DNA of 21,860 nucleotides from UBA5336 sp964412785 (GTDB taxonomy: Bacteria; Pseudomonadota; Alphaproteobacteria; Caulobacterales; Hyphomonadaceae). Made by a program: the position numbers and the translations under genes. The stretch is from assembly GCA_964412785.1 (NCBI GenBank), contig CAYPQD010000039.1, positions 1-21,860 of the forward strand, given 5' to 3'. This document shows, piece by piece, positions 15,169-21,860 of this stretch (the stretch's first letter is position 1; the number at the start of each line of letters is the position of its first letter). The notes under the pieces were generated by a model that ran no database searches, was not told where the DNA came from, and saw only the letters and a program-made list of their open reading frames with translations.

Positions 15169-16653
15169 ATGGAAAAAGCACACAACCTCGTCCCGTCTTC
15201 GGAGCCGCCGCACAATCGCGCGGCCGAAGCTGCCGTGCTCGGCGCCATCCTGTTCGACAACAACCAGTTCCAGCGTGTTGGCGACATCCTGCGCCCGAGC
15301 GATTTCTACGACCCTGCCCATGCGGAGGTCTTCGATGTCTCCCAGTCGATGATCCAGCAAGGCCGCGTCGCCGACGGCGTCACCTTGCAGGAGTACTTCG
15401 AACGGGCCGACAAGCTGTCGGAGATTGGCGGGGCAGCCTATCTGGTGACGCTGCTTGATAGTGCGGTGTTCGGACCGGAAGTCTCCGATTACGCGAGGAT
15501 GATACGAGACCTGGCGATCCGGCGCGAGCTCATCGACATTGCCGCTGACCTGCAGAGCCGGGCCCTCCACCCGGACCAGGGCGAGGACGGAGGCCGCCAG
15601 ATCGAATATGCCGAACGCCAGCTCTTTGACCTGGCCGAGCGGGGATCGACGGGCCGCGGCTTCGAGAGCTTTGCCGATGCCCTGAAGGACGCGATCCAGA
15701 TGGCCGAGGCCGCCTACAAGCGCGACGGTCACATCGCCGGCGTCGCCACCGCGCTTGACGATCTCGATCACAAGCTTGGCGGGCTGCACCCCTCCGACCT
15801 CGTAATCCTTGCCGGACGCCCGTCCATGGGAAAGACCTCGCTCGCCACCAACATCGCCTTCAACGCCGCCGCCGCCTGCCGGCGAGAGGTCCAGGAAGAC
15901 GGTTCGAAGAAGACCGTGAACGGCGCCGTCGTCGGATTCTTCTCGCTGGAGATGTCAAAGGCCCAGCTTGCCATGCGGATCATCGCGGAACGTTCCGGCA
16001 TCATGTCCCACAGGATCCGCCAGGGCGACCTTGAGAAGGACGAGTTCGACCGCATCGTCACCGCGGCGGAGGAACTGGAGCGCCTGCCGCTCTATATCGA
16101 TGATCAGGGCGGGCTGTCGATCAGCCAGCTTGCGGCGCGGGCGCGGCGCCTACACCGTTCGGTCGGGCTCGACCTTCTGATCATCGACTACCTGCAGCTG
16201 TTGTCGGGCTCGTCGGGCAAGGGCAACGAAAATCGCGTGCAGGAACTGACCCAGATCACCACGGGCCTCAAGGCGCTGGCCAAGGACCTGAACGTCCCGA
16301 TCCTGGCCCTGTCACAACTCTCGCGGGCCGTCGAACAGCGTGAGGACAAGCGACCGCAGCTCTCCGACCTGCGCGAGTCCGGATCGATCGAGCAGGACGC
16401 CGACGTGGTGATGTTCGTCTATCGGGAATCCTACTATCTGGAGCGAACTGAGCCTTCGACCGACCCCAACGATCAGGACTCCAGTGCCAAGTGGACCGCC
16501 TGGCGCGAGCGTATGGACGCTGTCTACGGCACCGCGGAAGTGATCATCGGCAAGCAGCGCCATGGCCCGATCGGCAAGGTCCTGCTGGCCTTTGACGCCA
16601 ACCTGACGCGGTTCGGAAACCTGGAGCGCGAGGAGCGGATGGGGTTCGACTGA
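15169..16653 (+). CDS. dnaB: Replicative DNA helicase DnaB
   Basis: Hexameric 5'-3' helicase at the replication fork. The start chosen is the ATG at 15169 (MEKAHNLVPSSEPPHNRAAE), giving 494 residues. The ATG at 15118 would add 17 residues that overlap the leader hairpins. The N-terminal DnaB domain (AAVLGAILFDN..., about residues 15-115) precedes the linker and the RecA-like C-terminal domain. Walker A GRPSMGKT is at 216-223 and Walker B contains Asp340 in LLIIDYLQLL. Motifs LSQLSRAVEQREDKRP and DLRESGSIEQDADVV are intact. A short insert (QEDGSKKTVNGAV) after Walker A is typical of alphaproteobacteria. No intein is present. Confidence 0.97.
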   Translation: MEKAHNLVPSSEPPHNRAAEAAVLGAILFDNNQFQRVGDILRPSDFYDPAHAEVFDVSQSMIQQGRVADGVTLQEYFERADKLSEIGGAAYLVTLLDSAVFGPEVSDYARMIRDLAIRRELIDIAADLQSRALHPDQGEDGGRQIEYAERQLFDLAERGSTGRGFESFADALKDAIQMAEAAYKRDGHIAGVATALDDLDHKLGGLHPSDLVILAGRPSMGKTSLATNIAFNAAAACRREVQEDGSKKTVNGAVVGFFSLEMSKAQLAMRIIAERSGIMSHRIRQGDLEKDEFDRIVTAAEELERLPLYIDDQGGLSISQLAARARRLHRSVGLDLLIIDYLQLLSGSSGKGNENRVQELTQITTGLKALAKDLNVPILALSQLSRAVEQREDKRPQLSDLRESGSIEQDADVVMFVYRESYYLERTEPSTDPNDQDSSAKWTAWRERMDAVYGTAEVIIGKQRHGPIGKVLLAFDANLTRFGNLEREERMGFD

Positions 16654-16740
16654 GCGCGCGTGCGTGCGCAGCCCCTGCCTCGCAACGGCCGCAAAAGGCC
16701 TGTCAGTTGAGACAGAGCGAGACAGCCGGACACGCGAGTC

Positions 16741-17811
16741 ATGAGCCGACCACAAGCAGATATCCATCTTGGTGCCCTTGTCGCCAACTGGCGCCGGCTG
16801 GCGGAGCACGCCCCTGCGTCCGAGACAGGCGCCGTCGTCAAGGCCGATGCCTATGGCCACGGACTGGCCGACGCCGGGGGAGCGCTCGCCCGGGCTGGCT
16901 GCCGCCATTTCTTTGTTGCCTACCCCGATGAGGGCGTGACCCTTCGCAGCGTGATCGGCGCCGGCCCAATCATCCACGTCTTCCATGGGATTGCCTCAGG
17001 CGAGGATACCGGCGGGCTGGCAGCGATGGCAGGCAATGGCCTGACCCCTGTCCTCAACGACCTGGCCGGGCTTGCCCTGTGGCTACGGGCCGCGCCGGGC
17101 TGCCCTTACGGGCTGCATATCGATACCGGCATGAACCGTCTCGGCATACGGCCGGAGCAGGCGGGCGAGGCGGCGGCTCTGGCGGCGAGCCAGCCGCCGG
17201 CCCTCGTGATGTCGCACTATGCCTGTGCCGATACGCCGGGCGATCCGATGAACGCGCGTCAGGCGGACGCGTTCGCGCGCCTTGCCGAAGCCTTTCCCGA
17301 CGCGCGACGCAGCCTCTGCAATACGGCCGGCATATTCCTTGACAGGCAGATTTCCGGCGCGCTCAACCGGCCGGGTATCGGCCTCTATGGCGGCGGCACC
17401 AGTCCGCTTCAGCCCGAGCTTGAGGCCGTGCTGACGCTGACCGCACCCATCCTGACGGTGAAGACCGTCCCGGCGGGCGAGAGTGTCGGCTATGGTGCAT
17501 CGGCCAGCCTCGCGGATGAGGCAATGCTTGCCACAGTGGCGCTTGGCTATGGCGACGGCGTTCCCCGCAGCCTCGGCAATCGCGGCTTTGGCGTTCTAGA
17601 CGGGATCGAGGTCCCGATCGTCGGACGCGTGTCAATGGACCTCATCACGCTTGACGTCAGCGCTGCAAAAGCTGTTGCCAAGCCGGGCGCACGCGTTGAA
17701 TTCATCGGCAATGCAGCCAGATTGGAACGGCAGGCGGCCCTGGCGGGCACACTCGGTTATGAACTGACAACGCGACTGGGCCCCCGTGTCGAACGACGCA
17801 TCAACACCTGA
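16741..17811 (+). CDS. alr: Alanine racemase
   Basis: PLP enzyme that makes D-alanine for peptidoglycan. It has 356 residues. The PLP-binding Lys34 is in VVKADAYGHG. The second catalytic base Tyr251 lies in ESVGYGASASLADE. Other family blocks are HIDTGMNRLGI, MSHYACAD, LYGGG and the substrate loop GRVSMDLITLDVS. The ATG at 16741 has no strong SD. The dnaB-alr order is common in alphaproteobacteria. The 3' end overlaps the start of mlaE by 26 bp, so these genes are probably cotranscribed. Confidence 0.96.
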   Translation: MSRPQADIHLGALVANWRRLAEHAPASETGAVVKADAYGHGLADAGGALARAGCRHFFVAYPDEGVTLRSVIGAGPIIHVFHGIASGEDTGGLAAMAGNGLTPVLNDLAGLALWLRAAPGCPYGLHIDTGMNRLGIRPEQAGEAAALAASQPPALVMSHYACADTPGDPMNARQADAFARLAEAFPDARRSLCNTAGIFLDRQISGALNRPGIGLYGGGTSPLQPELEAVLTLTAPILTVKTVPAGESVGYGASASLADEAMLATVALGYGDGVPRSLGNRGFGVLDGIEVPIVGRVSMDLITLDVSAAKAVAKPGARVEFIGNAARLERQAALAGTLGYELTTRLGPRVERRINT

Positions 17812-18607
17812 GATCGGGGACGGTTTCCCCAACCCGCTGCGCTGGATCGGCGCGGGCGTGCTCGCCCTGTTCTCCGAGATAGGCCGTCTGGCGCGCTTTG
17901 CAGGCGTGGTCATCGGCGCGGCGCTGAGCCCGCGCTGGTATCCGGCCGAGATCCGCCGCCAGGTGGTGCGCATCGGTTTCTACTCCCTGCCGGTGGTCGG
18001 TCTCTCCTCGGTCTTTATCGGCGCAGCGCTGGCGCTCAACATCTATACCGGTGGCTCGCGCTATGGGGCCGAGCAGTTCGTCCCGAACATCGTTGTGCTT
18101 GGCATCACACGCGAACTCGGCGCGGTGATTACCGGTCTGATGCTCGCCGGGCGCGTCTCGGCCGGGATAGCCGCAGAAATCGGCGCGATGCGGGTAACCG
18201 AGCAGATAGACGCGCTGCAGACACTCTCGGCCCGTCCGGAACGATATCTCTATGCCCCGCGGCTTATCGCAGCAGTGATCACCCTGCCCGCCCTCGTTGC
18301 CTTGGCTGACATCATCGGCGTCATGGGCGGTTGGCTCGTCAGCGTCCAGGCGCTCGGCTTCGACAGTGGCGTCTACCTTCGCAACACACTGGACTTCGTC
18401 ACACGCAACGACATTCTCGCCGGACTCCTGAAGGCGGTCGTGTTCGGCGCGGTGATTGCGCTGATGGGCTGTTACCAGGGCGACCGCTCAAAGGCTGGCG
18501 CAACCGGCGTCGGAAGGGCGGCGACGCTCTCCATGGTCGGCGCGGCCGTGCTTGTTCTGGCGTCGAACTATGTGCTCTCCACCGTGTTCGTGAGGGTTGG
18601 GCTATGA
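17786..18607 (+). CDS. mlaE: Mla-type ABC transporter permease (MlaE family)
   Basis: Inner-membrane permease of an MCE/Mla phospholipid transporter that keeps outer-membrane lipid asymmetry. It starts at the GTG at 17786 within the alr 3' end, giving 273 residues. It has five to six hydrophobic segments (for example VVGLSSVFIGAALAL, LIAAVITLPALVALADIIGV, LSMVGAAVLVLASNYVLS). The family signature RELGAVITGLMLAGRVSAGIAAEIGAM and the EQIDALQTLS coupling stretch are clear. The stop overlaps the mlaF start (ATGA). No convincing SD precedes the GTG, so translation probably depends on coupling to alr. Confidence 0.93.
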   Translation: MSNDASTPEIGDGFPNPLRWIGAGVLALFSEIGRLARFAGVVIGAALSPRWYPAEIRRQVVRIGFYSLPVVGLSSVFIGAALALNIYTGGSRYGAEQFVPNIVVLGITRELGAVITGLMLAGRVSAGIAAEIGAMRVTEQIDALQTLSARPERYLYAPRLIAAVITLPALVALADIIGVMGGWLVSVQALGFDSGVYLRNTLDFVTRNDILAGLLKAVVFGAVIALMGCYQGDRSKAGATGVGRAATLSMVGAAVLVLASNYVLSTVFVRVGL

Positions 18608-19386
18608 ACCACGAGACGCACCGTCGCCCGCCAATCCTCGAACTGCGGGGGGTCACCAAGGCGTTCGGCAGCAATCCTGTGCTGCACGGGGTCGATCTTG
18701 ACGTTGCGCGGGGCTGCTCGCTGGTCGTCCTCGGCGGCTCCGGATCGGGCAAGTCGGTGATGCTGAAGACGGCGCTTGGCCTCCTTGACGCCGATGACGG
18801 CGCCGTGCTGTTCGATGGCGCCGACGTCACCCATGCGCGCGGCCGCGACCGGGAAGTGCAATTGGCGCGGATCGGCATGCTATTCCAGTCCGCCGCGTTG
18901 TTCGACAGCCTGACGGTCTGGGAGAATGTCGCGTTCAGGCTTCTGAACTCCGAGCACATGAAGCGCGCTGAGGCTCGCGAGCGGGCGATCGAGACGCTCC
19001 GGAAGGTGCATCTGGGGGCCGAAGTGGCCGACCTGCGCCCGGCCGAGATCTCCGGCGGCATGCAGAAGCGCGTCGGCCTTGCCCGCGCCATCATTGCCCG
19101 CCCGGACCTCATCTTCTTCGACGAGCCGACAACCGGGCTCGACCCGATCACCGCCGATGCCATCAACGACCTGATCCTCGAACAGGTCAAGGCGCTCGGC
19201 GCGGCCGCCATCTCGATCACCCACGACATGGCATCCGCCCGCAAGATCGCTGACGAGATCGCCATGCTGTACAAGGGCCGGATCATCTGGCGCGGCCCCG
19301 CCGCAGACATCGACGCCAGCGGCAACGCCCATGTCGACCAGTTCATTCATGGGCGCGCCGAGGGTCCCATCCAACCGGCGCTCTGA
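18604..19386 (+). CDS. mlaF: Mla-type ABC transporter ATP-binding protein (MlaF family)
   Basis: Cytoplasmic ATPase that drives the MlaE permease. It starts at the ATG at 18604, overlapping the mlaE stop by 4 bp, with 260 residues. Walker A GGSGSGKS is at 44-51, the Q-loop has Gln95 and the signature ISGGMQKR is around 149-156. Walker B has Asp173/Glu174 (FFDEPTTGLDP) and the switch His207 is in SITHDM. The SGGMQKRVGLARAI form is typical of MlaF/Ttg2A rather than sugar or peptide importers. No mlaD-like MCE gene follows: the next gene is convergent, with stops 11 bp apart. Confidence 0.94.
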   Translation: MNHETHRRPPILELRGVTKAFGSNPVLHGVDLDVARGCSLVVLGGSGSGKSVMLKTALGLLDADDGAVLFDGADVTHARGRDREVQLARIGMLFQSAALFDSLTVWENVAFRLLNSEHMKRAEARERAIETLRKVHLGAEVADLRPAEISGGMQKRVGLARAIIARPDLIFFDEPTTGLDPITADAINDLILEQVKALGAAAISITHDMASARKIADEIAMLYKGRIIWRGPAADIDASGNAHVDQFIHGRAEGPIQPAL

Positions 19387-19397
19387 GCGTTCGTCCG

Positions 19398-20636
19398 TCA
19401 GCTGTAACGGGCCTCGACCCGGGGTCCGTCGGCGCCGGCGCGGACCCGGTCGAGCGCTTCGGAGAGATCGGCGAGATAGGCGTCGGCAATTTCGGCATGC
19501 TTTGGCGAGAGCATGAGGTGAAGGCTTGGCGGGAGCTTCGTGATCGAGGTGAACCAGCCCTTCCTGTAGATCTCGCCATACAGGGCGTAGGCGTGGGCGT
19601 GCGGGTGGCGGAAGCTGGTGATAGACAGCAAGGGCTTGCCCAGCACCTCGAAGCCGAGCCCGCTTACACCGGCCTCGATGCGCTCGCGCGTTGCGACAAC
19701 CTCGCCCTGCAGGCGGCGATAGCCCTCCACGCCGAGCACGTTCATGACGGCCCACGCTGCAGCGATCGCCCCGCCTGGCCGGGTTCCGGCGAGCGTCGGT
19801 GTCTTCATCGGCGCGCCGCTCCAATTGTCGAGATCAAAGGGCATGGCGGCATAGAGCGCCTCGCTGCGGAAGAGCACGGTCGAGGCGCCCTTCGCGGCAT
19901 AGCCGAACTTGTGCAGGTCGGCGCTCATGGAGGAAACGCCGGCGACCTCGAAGTCGAAAGCCGGAACGGGCACGCCATTCATCCGGGCAAACGGCGCGAA
20001 ATATCCGCCGACGCAGGCGTCCACATGCAGCCAGAGCCCACGCGCCTCAGCCAGGGCGCCAAGCTCTGCGATCGGGTCGATAATGCCATGGGGAAAATTC
20101 GGCGCAGAACCGACGATCATGATGGTGGCGTTATCGACGGTGTCCGCCATCGCCTCGACATCCGCCTGGAAGCTGGCGTCGTCGCGCAGCGGCACGCGGC
20201 GCACTTCGAGGTCCATCAGGTGTGCCGCCTTGTCGAAGGCAAGATGCGCCGAGTGCGGGAGGACGAGATTGCCCCGCCCGGCGAGCCCCCTCTCTGCCCG
20301 CGCATGGTCGCGCGCGGCCTTGATCGCCATGGTGATCGAATCAGTGCCCCCAGAAGTCATCGCGCCAGTCGCCCCTTCCGGACCATGGAGCAGGCCAAGC
20401 GCCATGGCGATGACCTCCCGCTCCATCTGGGCGAGGCTCGGGAAGGCGAGCGGGCCGAGCCCGTTCTCCGACATGTAGAGCGCATAGGCTTCCGTCTGGA
20501 CGCGGGCGACCTCCTCGCCGGCGTTGAAGACGTAGACGGCCGTGCGACCGTCACGCCAGCGGGCATCGCCGGCGCCGCGCTCGATCATCTCATCGCGCAC
20601 GACCTCCCAGGCCCGTCCGGTCTCCGGCATGTTCAT
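19398..20636 (-). CDS. PLP-dependent group II decarboxylase / sphingosine-1-phosphate-lyase-like enzyme
   Basis: A 412-residue fold-type-I PLP enzyme. The SGGTDS motif (about residues 94-99) holds the cofactor phosphate. HVDACVGGYFAPF supplies the Asp that contacts the PLP ring nitrogen. Lys243 in SADLHKFGYAAKG is the Schiff-base Lys; SADxHKxGYAxKG is characteristic of the sphingosine-1-phosphate lyase / tyrosine-decarboxylase-like branch. Unlike eukaryotic S1P lyase it has no N-terminal membrane segment. The ATG at 20636 has GGGAG 8 nt upstream; the ATG at 20630 is an alternative. Possible roles are sphingoid-base phosphate cleavage or amino-acid decarboxylation (glutamate or aromatic). The S1P-lyase-like assignment rests on motif resemblance, and the exact substrate is not settled. 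Confidence 0.85.
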   Translation of the reverse strand: MNMPETGRAWEVVRDEMIERGAGDARWRDGRTAVYVFNAGEEVARVQTEAYALYMSENGLGPLAFPSLAQMEREVIAMALGLLHGPEGATGAMTSGGTDSITMAIKAARDHARAERGLAGRGNLVLPHSAHLAFDKAAHLMDLEVRRVPLRDDASFQADVEAMADTVDNATIMIVGSAPNFPHGIIDPIAELGALAEARGLWLHVDACVGGYFAPFARMNGVPVPAFDFEVAGVSSMSADLHKFGYAAKGASTVLFRSEALYAAMPFDLDNWSGAPMKTPTLAGTRPGGAIAAAWAVMNVLGVEGYRRLQGEVVATRERIEAGVSGLGFEVLGKPLLSITSFRHPHAHAYALYGEIYRKGWFTSITKLPPSLHLMLSPKHAEIADAYLADLSEALDRVRAGADGPRVEARYS

Positions 20637-20712
20637 GGCTGGCGCTCCCGAGCTTGCTCCGGCGCAGTCTAGGCGTGCCGGTCGTGCTTACCAAGAGCCC
20701 CGCGCGAAAGGC

Positions 20713-20742
20713 TTTCCCGATCCGTGGACAGTCGGTTATAAT
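20713..20742 (+). promoter_or_regulatory. Candidate promoter for sspB
   Basis: A perfect TATAAT lies at 20737-20742, about 80 bp before the sspB ATG. The -35 region (TTTCCC at 20713-20718, 18-bp spacing) is poor. Such an A/T-rich -10 is rare in this GC-rich DNA. Function is inferred. Confidence 0.38.
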
Positions 20743-20821
20743 TGGCTCGCCCAAGGGCTGAACGCCATTGTAGACCGCCCGGGCGGCGGATAGGTCAGGA
20801 GCCGAGAGTTCGGAGCGGGCG

Positions 20822-21301
20822 ATGACAGATGATATCGGCTACCAGGCGCTTACCGAGGCCGCGATGCGCGGCGTCGTGCGCGAAGCGCTTAAGACCGTGC
20901 AGGCCAATGGGACCCTGCCCGGCAACCACCATTTCTACCTGACCTTTCGCACCCGGGCCCCCGGCGTGAAGATCCCCGCACACCTTGTGGAGCGCTTCCC
21001 GGAGGACATGACCATTGTTGTCCAGCACCAGTTCTGGGACCTTGAGGTCCATGAGGGGCATTTCGAGGTCATCCTGAAGTTTTCAGGCGTGCCGCAGCAC
21101 CTTTCGGTTCCGTTTGCGGCGCTGACGCGGTTTGCGGACCCGTCGGTGGATTTCGGCCTGCAGCTCGACACGGTCTTCACTGCGCCGGACAGCGACATTG
21201 TACCCCCCGCGCTTCCGGGCGAGCCGGGCGAGCAACCCCGCGCGGTCGGCGATGAAGCGCCGGGTACGGTTGTCAGCCTCGACGCCTTCCGGCGCAAGTG
21301 A
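20822..21301 (+). CDS. sspB: SspB-family ClpXP adaptor (alphaproteobacterial type)
   Basis: Adaptor that tethers ssrA-tagged and other substrates to ClpX for ClpXP degradation. It has 159 residues. The substrate-binding core covers residues about 5-115 (YQALTEAAMRGVVREAL, then NHHFYLTFRTRAPGVKIP, PEDMTIVVQHQFWDLEV and LSVPFAALTRFADPSVDFGLQ). A Pro/Gly/Glu-rich flexible linker leads to the C-terminal VVSLDAFRRK (150-159), which fits the short ClpX-binding tail known for SspB. GGAG precedes the ATG by about 6 nt. Its partner ClpX is encoded at 5340-6605. The gene is followed after 13 bp by a thioesterase-like gene on the same strand. Confidence 0.93.
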   Translation: MTDDIGYQALTEAAMRGVVREALKTVQANGTLPGNHHFYLTFRTRAPGVKIPAHLVERFPEDMTIVVQHQFWDLEVHEGHFEVILKFSGVPQHLSVPFAALTRFADPSVDFGLQLDTVFTAPDSDIVPPALPGEPGEQPRAVGDEAPGTVVSLDAFRRK

Positions 21302-21314
21302 TACCGGCGAAGAT

Positions 21315-21791
21315 GTGAGCGAGACCGACCGAGAAGACGATTTGGAGAGGCCGCGCCTCAGCGACGCGGAGATGCTTGCGCGATTTCAGGCCTCGAAGAA
21401 GCGCCCGCCCTGCTCCGACACACTCGGTATGCGTCTCACCGCCGTGGACCAGTTGGCCATGGCGCTCACCATGGGGTTCGATGTCAGTCCGGGATTTGCC
21501 AACCCGACCGGTGCGATCCAGGGCGGTTTCATCGCCGCGATGCTGGACGAGGCAATGAGCACCTGCGTGATCATTGCGTCCAACGTCACCATGACAGCAC
21601 CGACGCTGGAGATGAAGGTGAGCTATCTGCGTCCGCTCTTGCCGGGGCCGGCGAGTGTCGAGGCGCGCATTCTCAGGATGGGCAAGACAGCCGCCTTCAT
21701 GGAGGCCGATTGCCTCGATCCCGAGGGCCGGATCGTGGCGCGGGCGACGGCGACAGCTGCACCCAGGCCATTCCGGCGGATCTCCGGATGA
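21315..21791 (+). CDS. PaaI-family hotdog-fold thioesterase
   Basis: Probable acyl-CoA thioesterase of the PaaI/YbgC hotdog group. The start chosen is the GTG at 21315 (MSETDREDDLERPRLSD), 158 residues; the ATG at 21372, with an adjacent GGAG, is an alternative. The longer frame from 21132 overlaps sspB and is not supported. The hotdog core holds GAIQGGFIAAMLDEAMSTC (Gly-Gly ahead of the central helix and the Asp-Glu pair), MTAPTLEMKVSYLRPLLPG, and a final strand ending in ARATATAAPR. It lies 13 bp after sspB and is probably in the same operon. The substrate is unknown. Confidence 0.85.
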   Translation: MSETDREDDLERPRLSDAEMLARFQASKKRPPCSDTLGMRLTAVDQLAMALTMGFDVSPGFANPTGAIQGGFIAAMLDEAMSTCVIIASNVTMTAPTLEMKVSYLRPLLPGPASVEARILRMGKTAAFMEADCLDPEGRIVARATATAAPRPFRRISG

Positions 21792-21860
21792 GCGCGACTG
21801 CGCTCGCGGCCTGTGTCCCCCAACCCCGTCCCCCAACGCCTGCAGTGCTGAGCCCTTTAG

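Noticed and set aside
14368..15789. 473-residue minus-strand open frame
   Set aside because: Antisense to rplI, a strong terminator and dnaB; it reads across the terminator hairpin and has no family motif.
16709..16725. Tandem GAGACAG repeats before alr
   Set aside because: Two 7-bp copies only, without dyad symmetry or conserved spacing evidence; probably chance.
18399..19346. 315-residue minus-strand open frame
   Set aside because: Antisense to mlaE/mlaF; Ser/Arg/Pro-rich without domain features.
19497..20672. 391-residue plus-strand open frame
   Set aside because: Antisense to the PLP decarboxylase, whose cofactor motifs are clear.
20775..20786. Perfect 12-bp palindrome CCGCCCGGGCGG upstream of sspB
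   Set aside because: Short and made only of G/C in GC-rich DNA; likely chance, with no neighbouring half-sites or T-run.

Overview
The window is about 22 kb of GC-rich DNA from an alphaproteobacterium. The gene order clpP-clpX-lon, rpsF-rpsR-rplI-dnaB-alr and fabD-fabG-acpP-fabF-mltG-yicC-gmk, the alpha-type SspB adaptor and TTGCG/GCTA-like promoters suggest the Caulobacterales/Maricaulales/Hyphomonadales area. This placement is inferred from gene content and order, without any database search. Most of the window is core chromosome. The clearest accessory genes are the partial RTX protein at the left edge and a sphingosine-phosphate-lyase-like decarboxylase near the right end.

Layout. Positions 1-2213 (minus) hold the N-terminal 737 residues of a large secreted calcium-binding protein: an N-terminal beta-rich domain, RTX repeats, then a parallel beta-helix that runs off the edge. 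Its upstream region has a 17-bp dyad and a CtrA-like site. A tRNA-Val(UAC) gene follows at 2466-2541. From 13524 down to 2684 the minus strand carries an unbroken run: fabD, fabG, acpP and fabF (fatty-acid synthesis), mltG (peptidoglycan), yicC (RNase), gmk (nucleotides), then clpP, clpX and lon (ATP-dependent proteolysis). A back-to-back divergent promoter region at about 13525-13758 separates this run from the plus-strand set rpsF, rpsR, rplI, a strong terminator, dnaB, alr, mlaE and mlaF. The PLP decarboxylase converges on mlaF at 19398-20636. The plus-strand pair sspB and a hotdog thioesterase closes the window.

How the genes work together. ClpP, ClpX, Lon and the ClpXP adaptor SspB are all in this window, so most of a cytoplasmic quality-control and cell-cycle proteolysis set is nearly contiguous. 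FabD, FabG, AcpP and FabF make acyl-ACP, while MltG, Alr and MlaEF act on the cell envelope. The ribosomal genes carry a candidate S6:S18 autoregulatory leader, and dnaB has a structured leader with two mutually exclusive hairpins.

I found no IS element, CRISPR array, prophage or obvious defence system. The observations most worth a second look are the RTX/beta-helix protein and its promoter region, the rpsF leader, the dnaB leader, the S1P-lyase-like enzyme, and mlaEF without an adjacent mlaD.
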